From NCBI GenBank assembly GCA_964415045.1, contig CAYPZL010000047.1, positions 1-32,723 of the forward strand: DNA of 32,723 nt, in the 5' to 3' direction. Below are positions 17,186 to 25,373 of this stretch, one piece after another (within the stretch, counting starts at the first letter, position 1; every line of letters begins with the position of its first letter). The position numbers were made by a program, and so were the translations under genes. This DNA comes from CAYPZL01 sp964415045 (GTDB lineage: Bacteria; Planctomycetota; Phycisphaerae; Sedimentisphaerales; Anaerobacaceae). The notes beneath the pieces are model-generated. The model had not been told where the DNA came from. It saw nothing but the letters and a program-made list of their open reading frames with translations, and did no database searches.

Positions 17186-18598
17186 TCAGGCCCTGCTCAG
17201 CTCCACGATCAGAATGTCGTCCTCGGCCGGACCCCTGCGAAAATGCTGGACCTCGCGCAGCAGTTCCTCCGAAAGATGCCGCTGTGCCGGACGCGACGCC
17301 TTCTCCCGCAGCACCTGCTGGAAGCCTTCGATATCGAGCATCTCGTACCGGTCGTCGTGCGCCTCGATCACACCGTCGGTATAGAGGACGATACGATCGC
17401 CGTCGCAGAAGCCCTGGCTCTGCGTGGCGCATTCGTAGGCGGGATCGTCGAGCACGCCGAGCATGAGGGCGTTCGAGTCGAGGGAGATGCACTGCCCCTG
17501 CGTATCCAGCACGAAAGGCGGCGGATGGCCCGCGTTGGCCCATTCCAGGCGGTCGCCGTCCTGATCGATGCGAGCCGCTACGGCGGTGGCAAAGATGCCG
17601 TGCCGCGCCAGGGACACGCAGAAGTACCGGTTCACCGCCTTGAGCACATCGCCCGGCGGCCGGTCGTCGTTTTCGCCAAAGAGCCGGTCCAACTCTCCAT
17701 GAATCCGATTGACCGTCAAAGCGGCGGTGATGCCGTGGCCGGTCACGTCGAGAACGACCACGTTCAGACGCCCCGCTGAATCGCGATGCACGTACACGTA
17801 ATCGCCGCCGATCTGCTGCATCGGCTCGTAGCGATACCGCAACTGAAACGGTCCCTCCGTGATCTCGTTGGGAAACAGCATCTCGTGGATTCGCCGGGCC
17901 TGCTCGAGCTCCTGCTGGAGCTGCCCGTATCGACCCAACAGGTGCTCGAACTTGAACTTGTTGCGAAAGCGGCTGTGGCGGACCCAGCAGAAAAGCAGTC
18001 CGGGCAGGCCTGCCAGAGGCATGATCACGACGGCGAAGACGCGATGTCCCGCCGAGCCGGTGGCGAAGAGCACGCTTGAGACCAGGCCCAGGCCGCACAG
18101 GGCCAGCAACACGCCGCAGGCCTCGCGCACGGTCCAGGGGATAAACAGCGCCCCAACCAGATGGATCATCAGAACGCGGCCGAAGATCGAGGGGTGACCG
18201 CGCATCGGAGCGGCCCCCGAGCTGGTCACGAGCGACCGCAGGGGAAAGGCGGCAAAAACCGGCCGAATCAGAAGGGCCATGACCCCGAGGGCGAGAATCA
18301 TCACGAAGCTGTAGCGAATCACGGCCACCCGGTCGAGCGAGCGATCCCTGGCCCGCCTGTACCCAATGTAGAACACCGCGATCGCCGCCACACCCGGCAA
18401 CACGTCGTAACCGCTGCGGGACACCAGATTCGCCAGCAAGGGTCCCTTCTGAAATAGAAGTGCGATCAGACGGACCGCAAGCTCGACGCCGGCCATCGTC
18501 ATCGAGACCAGGCAGTAGACCAGCAGACGCCGATGCATCCACCGACTGCGCTTCTGCTCCGAAGCCAGCGAAATTTCCTCATCGAATGACGAAGGCAT
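17186..18598 (-). CDS. Membrane-anchored SpoIIE/RsbU-type PP2C serine phosphatase
   Basis: 470 residues from the ATG at 18598 (473 if the ATG at 18607 is used; 18598 is preferred since GGTGG lies nine bases upstream of it). The N-terminal ~205 residues carry about six hydrophobic segments. A short coiled-coil linker follows (GRYGQLQQELEQARRIHEML, about 222-241), then the PPM/SpoIIE catalytic domain. Metal-binding acids are in QQIGGDY, VVVLDVTGHG, VLYTDGV and AEDDILIV. It should dephosphorylate a phospho-serine protein, typically an anti-sigma-factor antagonist, in response to a membrane-sensed signal. No PAS, GAF or HAMP domain is visible and no antagonist or anti-sigma kinase gene is in the window, so target and signal are unknown. 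It is divergent from the alpha/beta hydrolase gene. Confidence 0.88.
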   Translation of the reverse strand: MPSSFDEEISLASEQKRSRWMHRRLLVYCLVSMTMAGVELAVRLIALLFQKGPLLANLVSRSGYDVLPGVAAIAVFYIGYRRARDRSLDRVAVIRYSFVMILALGVMALLIRPVFAAFPLRSLVTSSGAAPMRGHPSIFGRVLMIHLVGALFIPWTVREACGVLLALCGLGLVSSVLFATGSAGHRVFAVVIMPLAGLPGLLFCWVRHSRFRNKFKFEHLLGRYGQLQQELEQARRIHEMLFPNEITEGPFQLRYRYEPMQQIGGDYVYVHRDSAGRLNVVVLDVTGHGITAALTVNRIHGELDRLFGENDDRPPGDVLKAVNRYFCVSLARHGIFATAVAARIDQDGDRLEWANAGHPPPFVLDTQGQCISLDSNALMLGVLDDPAYECATQSQGFCDGDRIVLYTDGVIEAHDDRYEMLDIEGFQQVLREKASRPAQRHLSEELLREVQHFRRGPAEDDILIVELSRA

Positions 18599-18690
18599 AG
18601 AAATCATCCACCCAAACAGAATTCAAGCACCACTGAGATACCAACTCTGCCCGGAGAAATCATCTACTCAATGATCGAAACGCGTAAGAA

Positions 18691-18792
18691 ACGCAAAACG
18701 AAGCCAATTTATCCCGGCGGGCGCGCCAAACGAAGCCAATTTGCCGATGGTCGGGCCGAAAACGAGGGTCGCGCGAGAAAACAAAGCCAATC
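18691..18792. repeat. Interspersed 'acgaagccaattt' repeat units (three copies)
   Basis: AAAACGAAGCCAATTT at 18695-18710, CAAACGAAGCCAATTT at 18727-18742 and AAAACAAAGCCAATCT at 18777-18792, separated by GC-rich spacers of 16 and 34 bases. In the forward frame the units read KTKPI, AKRSQF and KQSQS. I have seen such strings repeatedly in predicted proteins of uncultured planctomycetes, where they mark non-coding repeats. Confidence 0.65.
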
Positions 18793-18854
18793 TCGGTCGG
18801 CGGGAGGTCCGCGGTTGGGGATTGGAGATTGGGGATTCATCGCAGTGGATTTGT

Positions 18855-18868
18855 CATGGACGTCCATG
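18855..18868. promoter_or_regulatory. 14-base perfect palindrome, possible operator
   Basis: CATGGACGTCCATG is fully self-complementary and lies about 135 bases before the alpha/beta hydrolase start, in a divergent spacer. A protein-binding site is possible, but there is no second copy in the window to support it. Confidence 0.3.
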
Positions 18869-18987
18869 CCGGCAGAGGCTACATTGGAATCTACGTTTTT
18901 CATAACTGCCTCGTTTCTCGTCCTCGATCCTCCCGGAGAGCTCGACCGGAGGCAGGTTTTCATGAAATTACGAGAGCTTGTGTGACG

Positions 18988-18996
18988 AAAGGAAGG
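18988..18996 (+). promoter_or_regulatory. Ribosome binding site for the alpha/beta hydrolase gene
   Basis: AAAGGAAGG five bases before the ATG at 19002. It decides this start over a TTG at 18978 and places the signal peptide at the N-terminus. Confidence 0.75.
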
Positions 18997-19001
18997 TCTC
19001 C

Positions 19002-21527
19002 ATGCGCAAGAGTTCTTTCACACCGGTTGGTTTAATCAGCTTGTTTTTATTTCTCAGCCTCGGGACGCTCACGGCGTCGACGGGCGGCGCCGAGGGGAAG
19101 AATACCTGGATCGTTCCTGAATCGGGCCTGCTGTTGACGAGGGCCGCGTCAACCGATGACGGCGGGCGCCGGCGCGGCTTCTCCCTCGACGGCAGCGACC
19201 CCGTGCGGCGCCGGCTTGTCGACGGCACGCTGGCACAATTCGGCCCCGAGGAAGGCGAAAGCCTCCCCGGGCGCGACGAATGGCAATGGAAACGCGTCGA
19301 GTTCGACGACAACGGCAACGTCGAGGAGCGCGGGTACTATCTGTATACACCGTTCGCATCGGATCGGGCCCAAACGCTCGTACTCCACGCGGCCGGACAG
19401 GGCGAAACCTACGTCAACGGGGAGCCGCGCGGTGCCGACATCTACAACCATGGCTACCTCCATCTCCCGGTCCTCATGAACGAAGGGACGAACCATCTGC
19501 TGTTCCGGGCCGGAAGAGGCCGATTCAAAGTCCGCCTCCACGAACCCCCGGCGCCGGTTTTTCTGCACACCAGCGATACCACCCTTCCCGACCTGGTCGC
19601 CGGCGAGACCGCCGATACCTGGGGCGCCGTCGTCATCATCAACGCCAGCACCGACCCGGCCAAGGGTTTCACCCTGACCGTCAACGCCGTCGGCCTGAAA
19701 AACGAGCCCACAACAGTCCCTCTTATCCCCCCCTTGAGCGTCCGCAAGGTGGGATTTCGTGTCCTCTCAACGGCCCCCGTGGAGGCCGACCCGGTCGCCG
19801 GCACGCTGGAATTGCACCGGGCAGGGGCCTTATGTCACAGCATCCCGCTGAGCCTGAAGGTGGTCGGCGCCGACCAGCGACGCAAGATCACCTTCGTCAG
19901 CGACATCGACGGCAGCGTTCAGTACTACAGCGTCCGGCCCGCCCTGTCGACAGAATCCGACGGCCCCGCGCCGGCGCTCGTGCTCACCTGTCACGGGGCG
20001 GGAGTCGAAGCCCATGGGCAAAGCGGCGCCTATTCTTCCAAGAGCTGGTTCCACATCGTCGCCCCAACAAACCGCCGGCCCTTCGGATACGACTGGGAAG
20101 ACTTCGGCCGCATGGACGCCATGGAGGTGCTTGCGCTGGCGCAGAAATCGCTGCGTCACGATCCGTCGCGGGTCTACCTCACAGGCCACTCCATGGGTGG
20201 CCACGGTGCCTGGCACTTAGGCGTGACCTACCCCGACCGCTTCGCCGCCGTCGGCCCCAGCGCCGGCTGGCTCTCTCGCTCTTCCTACGGCCGGCGGCAA
20301 CGCGAGGAAACAGAAGAATCCGCCCTCCAGAGAATCCTGCGCCGTTGTCGCAAGTCCGGCGAGACAATCGAGCTGGCCGCCAATCTGAAGCAACAAGGCC
20401 TCTACATATTGCACGGCGGCAACGACGACAACGTGCCGGCCTCCCAGGCCCAACGCATGGCGGAGGTCCTGGAGGATCTCCACCACGACTGGATCTACCA
20501 CGAGGAGCCGGGCAAAGGACACTGGTGGGGCAACGAATACAACGACGGCGGCACCGCCTGCGTGGACTGGCCCTTCATGTTCGATCTGTTCGCCCGCCAC
20601 GCCCTGCCTCCGGCCTTCGCGGTGCGCGACGTCGAGTTCGTCACCGCCAATCCCGGCGTCTCCAGCCGCTGTCACTGGCTGGCGATCGAGCAACAAATCC
20701 GCCACCTGGACCTCAGCAAGGTGAAAATCCACGTCTGGCCCGGCAAACGCCTCTTCAAGGGAACCACGGAAAACGTGGCGGTCCTGCGCCTCGACGTCGG
20801 GCATCTGCGCGCCGCCGAGCCGATCACCGTCGAGCTGGACGGCCAGGAGATTGCCGAGATCCCCTACCCCGAGCAAACCGGCGCCCTCTGGCTCGGCAAG
20901 AAAGACGACCGCTGGCAGTGCATCGAGAAACCGCCTTTGCGGCACAAAGGCCCCCACCGCTACGGCAGCATCAAGGACGAGCTGAAACACCGCTTCCTGC
21001 TCGTCTACGGCACCCGCGGCACGCCGGAAGAGAACGCCTGGGCCTTCAACAAGGCGCGGTACGACGCCGAGACCTTCTGGTATCGCGGCAACGGCGCGGT
21101 GGACGTGCTCGCCGACCGCGCCTTCGAGCCTGCTCGCTACGCCGACCGCACGGTCGTCCTCTACGGCAACGCCGATACGAACGCCGCCTGGTCCGTTCTT
21201 TTGGCCGGGAGCCCGGTTCAGGTCCGCCGGGGCGAGGTGCGCCTCGGCAAGCGGCGTTTCGTCGGCGACAACCTCTCGGCCGTGTTCCTTCAGCCGCGCC
21301 GCGACAGCGACGTGGCCTCCGTGGCGGTGCTCAGCGGCAGCGGACCGGCTGGCATGCGGTCCACCTATCCCGTGTCGCTCTTCCGGTCGTTCGTCCGCTA
21401 CCCCGACTGCATGATCGCCCGCGTGAATTCCGATGACGCCGGCAGCTCAGACAACCTCGCCGCCGGCTTCTTCGGATCGGACTGGTCGGTCGAAAACGGA
21501 GAATTTGCCTTCGCCGACGACATGTGA
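19002..21527 (+). CDS. Secreted multidomain alpha/beta hydrolase (prolyl-oligopeptidase/esterase-like)
   Basis: 841 residues. A Sec signal peptide covers about 1-30. Residues ~35-185 form a jelly-roll-like beta domain. Residues ~190-290 look like an Ig-like spacer. Residues ~293-545 are an alpha/beta hydrolase with nucleophile Ser397 in GHSMGGHGAW, acid Asp475 or Asp476 in HGGNDDNVP, and His507 in GKGHWW. Residues ~545-841 are a further beta-rich region of unknown type. The family (S9-like peptidases and carbohydrate esterases) does not reveal the substrate. Position between saccharolytic genes favours an acetyl, feruloyl or similar esterase over a peptidase, but this is inference. Start set by the ribosome site at 18988. 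Repeat B1 and a GH116 gene follow on the same strand. Confidence 0.82.
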   Translation: MRKSSFTPVGLISLFLFLSLGTLTASTGGAEGKNTWIVPESGLLLTRAASTDDGGRRRGFSLDGSDPVRRRLVDGTLAQFGPEEGESLPGRDEWQWKRVEFDDNGNVEERGYYLYTPFASDRAQTLVLHAAGQGETYVNGEPRGADIYNHGYLHLPVLMNEGTNHLLFRAGRGRFKVRLHEPPAPVFLHTSDTTLPDLVAGETADTWGAVVIINASTDPAKGFTLTVNAVGLKNEPTTVPLIPPLSVRKVGFRVLSTAPVEADPVAGTLELHRAGALCHSIPLSLKVVGADQRRKITFVSDIDGSVQYYSVRPALSTESDGPAPALVLTCHGAGVEAHGQSGAYSSKSWFHIVAPTNRRPFGYDWEDFGRMDAMEVLALAQKSLRHDPSRVYLTGHSMGGHGAWHLGVTYPDRFAAVGPSAGWLSRSSYGRRQREETEESALQRILRRCRKSGETIELAANLKQQGLYILHGGNDDNVPASQAQRMAEVLEDLHHDWIYHEEPGKGHWWGNEYNDGGTACVDWPFMFDLFARHALPPAFAVRDVEFVTANPGVSSRCHWLAIEQQIRHLDLSKVKIHVWPGKRLFKGTTENVAVLRLDVGHLRAAEPITVELDGQEIAEIPYPEQTGALWLGKKDDRWQCIEKPPLRHKGPHRYGSIKDELKHRFLLVYGTRGTPEENAWAFNKARYDAETFWYRGNGAVDVLADRAFEPARYADRTVVLYGNADTNAAWSVLLAGSPVQVRRGEVRLGKRRFVGDNLSAVFLQPRRDSDVASVAVLSGSGPAGMRSTYPVSLFRSFVRYPDCMIARVNSDDAGSSDNLAAGFFGSDWSVENGEFAFADDM

Positions 21528-21557
21528 TATGGATTCAGATGAATCTCTGCGCGGTTT

Positions 21558-21657
21558 GTCATCCTGAACGAAGCGCAGCGCGGTGAAGGATCCGGCCTGC
21601 GACTTCGAAGACCTCCCCATTCGCGGGCCGGATCCTTCGCCTGCGGCTCAGGATGAC
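21558..21657. repeat. Dispersed palindromic repeat, family B, copy 1
   Basis: Terminal inverted repeat GTCATCCTGA (21558-21567) and TCAGGATGAC (21648-21657), exact. Nested inside is a second exact pair, GAAGGATCCGGCC (21585-21597) and GGCCGGATCCTTC (21626-21638). The whole 100-base unit can fold as one hairpin. A diverged copy lies at 24934-25036. Confidence 0.8.
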
Positions 21658-21689
21658 AGTAGTCGTATAACGGACACCATAACACTAAA

Positions 21690-21695
21690 AAGGAG
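21690..21695 (+). promoter_or_regulatory. Ribosome binding site for the GH116 gene
   Basis: AAGGAG seven bases before the ATG at 21703. It rules out upstream in-frame codons (to 21583) that lie in repeat B1. Confidence 0.75.
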
Positions 21696-21702
21696 ACAAG
21701 CG

Positions 21703-24700
21703 ATGGGACAGCGGGAAATGGAACGCCAGCCGTGTTGCGGGAACGAAGGGGCGCCGGCGGCGCATTGTTGCGGTGAGGTCAGTCGTCGCGACTTCATCGC
21801 CGCGACGGCAGCCGGGGCGGCGGGAATCGCCCTGAGCCGCAGCGCCCTGCCCGTCATCGCCGGGCCCTTCGAGACCAGCGAATACTTGAAGATCATCCCA
21901 ACCGACAAGAAGCTCGATCCCGCCTGGCTCGCCTCGCTGACGGCGCGCGGAGAACCGACGGTGGTCACCGACCCCGAGGCGCTGAAGCACATCGGTATGC
22001 CGATTGGCGGCCTGTGCACCGGGACGCTCTATTTGGGCGGCGACGGCAGGTTGTGGCTCTGGGACATCTTCAATCACGTCGTCGAGGGCATCGTGCCCAG
22101 GCAGGTGCAATACAAGGGACAATCCGTCCCCACGCGTAACGGCGCCAACTACATCTCCCCGGCGGCCCCGCAATCCCCTATCGATCAGGGCTTCGCCCTG
22201 CGCGTGGACGGGCGGACGCGCCCGCTCGACGGGACCGGCTTCGCGCAGATTTCCTTCGAAGGACAGTACCCCATCGGCCGTGTCACCTACCGTGACAAGG
22301 ATTGCCCCGTTTCCGTCGAACTGGAAGCCTACTCGCCTTTCATTCCGCTCAACGCCGACGATTCCTCGCTGCCGGCGACGATCATGAGCTACACCCTTAC
22401 GAACGACTCCGATCGGCCTGTTACAGCCGAGATCGGCGGCTGGCTGGAGAACGCCGTAGCCCTCTATCATCGCGACCAGGTCCTCGGCGTCCGCAAGAAT
22501 CGCATCGTGCGCGGTCGCGGCCTGGCACAGCTTGTCTGCTCGGCCGAGCCGGTGCCCGGGCAAGCTCCGTCGCCCCGTCCCGAGATCCTGTTTGAAGACT
22601 TCGAGAAGAGCAACTACGAAGGTTGGACCGCAACCGGTACGGCGTTCGGCGATGCACCGATCGAGGCGGCCCAAATGCCCGGCTACCAGGGCGACGTCGC
22701 GGGCAAGGGCAAACGCGTCGTCAACACGCATAATACCCGACAGGGCGAAGACGTCCGCGCGGGCGACCAGCATGTCGGCACCCTCACCAGCAAGCCCTTC
22801 ACCATCGAGCGCAAGTACATCAACTTCCTGATCGGCGGCGGCGCCCATAAAGGCAAGACGTGCCTGAATCTGCTCATCGACGGCGAGGCGGTGCTGTCGG
22901 CGACGGGGCGGAACAACAATCGCATGAATCCCGGCTCCTTCAACGTGGCGAAGTGGCAGGGCCAGCAGGCCCGGCTCCAGATCGTGGACCAGGAGTCCGG
23001 CGGCTGGGGCAACATCGGCGTCGACCACATCGTTTTTTCCGACGAGGCGGTCGAATCCTTCGTCCTGGAGGAGGTGTATGATTTCGGCACGATGACGCTG
23101 GCCTTGCTGGGCGACGGCGACGATGTTTTCGGTGCGGCCGCGGCGCAGGGCGAGCAATTCGAAGACGCGTCTGCCAAGGCAAGTAAACCGTTGAGTGAAA
23201 AACTGATCGGCTCGTTGGGCCGCAAGGTGTCGCTGAAGCCGGGGGAAAAAGAGACGGTGACGTTCGTCGTCACCTGGCACTTCCCGAACCTCTCGGTGGC
23301 GGGAATGAGCGACGTGGGCCGCTACTACGCGGCGCGTTTCGCCGACGCCCGCGCGGTGGCCGAATACGTCGCGGCCGAGTTCGAGAGGCTCAGCACCACC
23401 ACGCGCCTCTGGCGTGACACCTGGTACGATTCGTCGCTGCCCTACTGGTTCCTGGACCGCACGATGGCCAACACGACCACACTGGCGACCAGCACCTGCT
23501 ACCGCTTCAAGGACGGGCGCTTCTGGGCGTGGGAGGGGATCGGCTGCTGCTACGGGACCTGCACGCACGTCTGGCACTACGCCCAGGCGGTTGGGCGTCT
23601 GTTCCCCGAGATCGAGCGGGACCATCGGGAGCGCGTGGACTTCGGCCTCGCGTTTCACGCCGACGGCGGTATCGGCCACCGGGCCAATCTTCAGCAGAGC
23701 GCCCACCCGGCCCACGACGGGCAGTGCGGCCGCATCCTCGGGGCCTATCGCGAACACCAGATGACCGCGGACCCGGCGTTTCTCAAACGCCTCTGGCCGC
23801 GAATCAAGAAGGCCGCCGAGTACCTCATCGCCCACGACGCCAACGAGGATGGGATCATCGAAGGCTCGCAGCCCAACACGCTCGACGCCGCCTGGTTCGG
23901 CAAGATCTCCTTCCTGGCCTCGCTCTATCTCGCCACGCTGCGGGCCGGACAGGCCATGGCCACCGAGATGGGGGACACGCAATTCGCCGACCGCTGCCGC
24001 AAGATCGCCGAGCGCGGCAGCCGCAGCATTCTGTCCCTCTACAACGGCGAGTACTTCCGCCAGATCGAGGACCCCGAGCACCTCGACGCCATCGGCATCG
24101 GCAACGGCTGCTACATCGACCAGGTGTTCGGGCAAAGCTGGGCCTTCCAGGTCGGTCTCGGCCGGCTCTTCGACGAACAGAAGACCCGCAGCGCGCTGCG
24201 GGCCCTGTGGAAGTACAACTTCGTGCCCGACGTGGGGCCCTTCCGCGAGGAATTCACGCGGGGCCGGTGGTACGCGCTGGCCGGCGACGCGGGCCTGCTG
24301 ATGTGCACGTGGCCCAAAGGCGGCCTGCGCGAAGACTTCAAGAAGCACTGGCAGTACATGTACTTCAACGAGTGCATGAGCGGCTTCGAGTGGCAGGTCG
24401 CTGCCCATATGATCTGGGAAGGGATGATCACCGAGGGGATGGCTGTCGCCCGCGCCATACACGACCGCTACGCCGCCGCCTTGCGCAATCCCTACAACGA
24501 GATCGAGTGCTCCGACCACTACGCCCGCGCGATGGCCAGCTACGGCGCGTTCGTCGCCGCCTGCGGCTACGAATACCACGGCCCGCGCGGGTATCTGGCG
24601 CTGGCCCCGAAGATCAGCCCCGAGAATTTCAAAGCAGCGTTCACCGCCGCCGAAGGCTGGGGCAGTTTCTCCCAGAAGATCACGCCGGAAAAACAGACGA

Positions 24701-24906
24701 TGCGCGTCCAGATCGCCCACGGCGCGCTGCGATTGAACGAGTTCGCCTTCGAATTGGCCGAAGGGCGCAGTGCCGATAAAATCACGGTCACCGTCGGCGG
24801 CGCCGCCGCGACATTTCGCAAAAAGCACAAGGGTCGCCGAGTGTCCGTTACTTTCTCCAGGCCCGCAGTGCTCAAACCCGGTGTCGATCTGCGGATCAGC
24901 ACGTAG
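21703..24906 (+). CDS. Tat-exported GH116 family glycosidase with inserted beta-sandwich domain
   Basis: 1067 residues. The N-terminus is unusual: a hydrophilic stretch with two Cys-Cys pairs (Cys11-Cys12, Cys22-Cys23), then a twin-arginine signal SRRDFIAATAAGAAG (Arg28-Arg29). Next is the GH116 N-terminal beta domain (HIGMPIGGLCTGTLYLGGDG near 92-111). Residues about 297-446 are an insertion (FEDFEKSNYEGWTATG to VDHIVFSD) like the beta-sandwich modules found beside GH32 enzymes. The GH116 (alpha/alpha)6 catalytic domain follows, with GCCYGTCTHVWHYAQA, QPNTLDAAWFGK and FGQSWAFQVGLG. GH116 includes GBA2-type beta-glucosidases and beta-xylosidases, so an exported beta-glycosidase is expected; the sugar is not determined. 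Ribosome site at 21690. Confidence 0.85.
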   Translation: MGQREMERQPCCGNEGAPAAHCCGEVSRRDFIAATAAGAAGIALSRSALPVIAGPFETSEYLKIIPTDKKLDPAWLASLTARGEPTVVTDPEALKHIGMPIGGLCTGTLYLGGDGRLWLWDIFNHVVEGIVPRQVQYKGQSVPTRNGANYISPAAPQSPIDQGFALRVDGRTRPLDGTGFAQISFEGQYPIGRVTYRDKDCPVSVELEAYSPFIPLNADDSSLPATIMSYTLTNDSDRPVTAEIGGWLENAVALYHRDQVLGVRKNRIVRGRGLAQLVCSAEPVPGQAPSPRPEILFEDFEKSNYEGWTATGTAFGDAPIEAAQMPGYQGDVAGKGKRVVNTHNTRQGEDVRAGDQHVGTLTSKPFTIERKYINFLIGGGAHKGKTCLNLLIDGEAVLSATGRNNNRMNPGSFNVAKWQGQQARLQIVDQESGGWGNIGVDHIVFSDEAVESFVLEEVYDFGTMTLALLGDGDDVFGAAAAQGEQFEDASAKASKPLSEKLIGSLGRKVSLKPGEKETVTFVVTWHFPNLSVAGMSDVGRYYAARFADARAVAEYVAAEFERLSTTTRLWRDTWYDSSLPYWFLDRTMANTTTLATSTCYRFKDGRFWAWEGIGCCYGTCTHVWHYAQAVGRLFPEIERDHRERVDFGLAFHADGGIGHRANLQQSAHPAHDGQCGRILGAYREHQMTADPAFLKRLWPRIKKAAEYLIAHDANEDGIIEGSQPNTLDAAWFGKISFLASLYLATLRAGQAMATEMGDTQFADRCRKIAERGSRSILSLYNGEYFRQIEDPEHLDAIGIGNGCYIDQVFGQSWAFQVGLGRLFDEQKTRSALRALWKYNFVPDVGPFREEFTRGRWYALAGDAGLLMCTWPKGGLREDFKKHWQYMYFNECMSGFEWQVAAHMIWEGMITEGMAVARAIHDRYAAALRNPYNEIECSDHYARAMASYGAFVAACGYEYHGPRGYLALAPKISPENFKAAFTAAEGWGSFSQKITPEKQTMRVQIAHGALRLNEFAFELAEGRSADKITVTVGGAAATFRKKHKGRRVSVTFSRPAVLKPGVDLRIST

Positions 24907-25211
24907 CGCTCTGTCTCAACTCACTAAAAGGTTGTCATGCTGAACGAAGTGAAGCAGCCGGGCCGAGGAAGAGAAGTCAGCGTCGCACTGGAAGCAACGT
25001 ACGATGGCCAGATCCTTCGCTTCCGCTCAGGATGACAATCGTCACATGACGAGCGACGGAGCAGGAGGGCGACGCGAAATTGCCCTGACGCCGAAGACAG
25101 GAATCTTCGCCAAGCGGTACGATGAGCGGCGGATTTTCCGGTGAAGATTTGTCCTTCAAGTGCGTCTGTTGCTGTAGACAGACACGCATTTCGTCTTTCA
25201 GGAGAACGGAC
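24907..25211. other. Intergenic region between GH116 and the zinc-ribbon gene
   Basis: 305 bases, mostly repeat B2 (24934-25036). The remainder (25037-25211) shows no recognisable gene; an in-frame extension of the zinc-ribbon gene to 25122 lacks family similarity and is not supported. Confidence 0.5.
24934..25036. repeat. Dispersed palindromic repeat, family B, copy 2
   Basis: Outer arms GTCATGCTGA (24934-24943) and TCAGGATGAC (25027-25036) differ by one base. CTGAACGAAG and GATCCTTCGC match copy 1 at 21558-21657. The inner arms are degenerate. It sits directly downstream of the GH116 stop, so it may act in termination. Confidence 0.75.
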
Positions 25212-25373
25212 ATGCAAACGGTCAACTACAGATGCCCCAAATGCTCGAACACCGAGTACGAGACCGGCCAGATGCGCGCCGCCGGCGGCTTCTGGAGCAA
25301 GATTTTCGACGTGCAGAGCCGCCGGTTCACCACGATCACCTGCACGCGGTGCCGGTATACCGAGATGTACTAG
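25212..25373 (+). CDS. Zinc-ribbon nucleic-acid-binding-like protein interrupted by in-frame UAG
   Basis: 53 residues with two zinc knuckles: Cys8-P-K-Cys11 and Cys44-T-R-Cys47, and between them GGFWSKIFDVQSRRFT. This matches the small COG3478/YpzJ-type zinc-ribbon proteins. Those proteins continue after the second knuckle with a conserved tail of the type SxxGNxxDxxxx. Here the TAG at 25371-25373 is followed in the same frame by ADSSALGNIFDLFTN and a second TAG at 25419-25421, so the tail is intact but separated by one stop. The simplest reading is a nonsense mutation (for example AAG to TAG); readthrough or a sequencing error are alternatives. AGGAGA six bases before the ATG at 25212 sets the start. 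A DUF4177 gene starts 13 bases after the second stop. Confidence 0.75.
   Translation: MQTVNYRCPKCSNTEYETGQMRAAGGFWSKIFDVQSRRFTTITCTRCRYTEMY

Larger units (their letters stand above)
18608..19001. other. Intergenic region with interspersed repeats and palindrome
   Basis: About 390 bases between divergent genes. It holds the 18691-18792 repeat units, a GATTGGAGATTGGGGATTC stretch near 18820-18838 and a 14-base palindrome. No convincing gene is seen; short open frames here translate the repeats. Confidence 0.5.

Noticed and set aside
18691..18792. Possible CRISPR array
   Set aside because: Units are only about 16 bases, imperfect, three in number and unevenly spaced, and no cas genes are present.
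18671..18985. Small open frame of 104 codons in the divergent spacer
   Set aside because: Its first half is a translation of the dispersed 'cgaagccaattt' repeats and its end overlaps the hydrolase leader; it has no family features.
19280..21436. Overlapping +1 frame of 718 codons inside the alpha/beta hydrolase gene
   Set aside because: Extremely Arg/Pro-rich translation typical of an out-of-frame reading of GC-rich code; no ribosome site.
21558..21657. Insertion sequence remnant
   Set aside because: Terminal inverted repeats are present, but no transposase fragment or target duplication is visible, so only a palindromic repeat is claimed.
21685..24828. Antisense open frame of 1047 codons opposite the GH116 gene
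   Set aside because: Composition (runs of Arg, Gly, Val, Ala, Asp) and lack of motifs indicate a shadow of the GH116 gene.
25122..25211. Upstream extension of the zinc-ribbon gene
   Set aside because: The extra 30 codons show no family similarity, and a good ribosome site stands just before the ATG at 25212.
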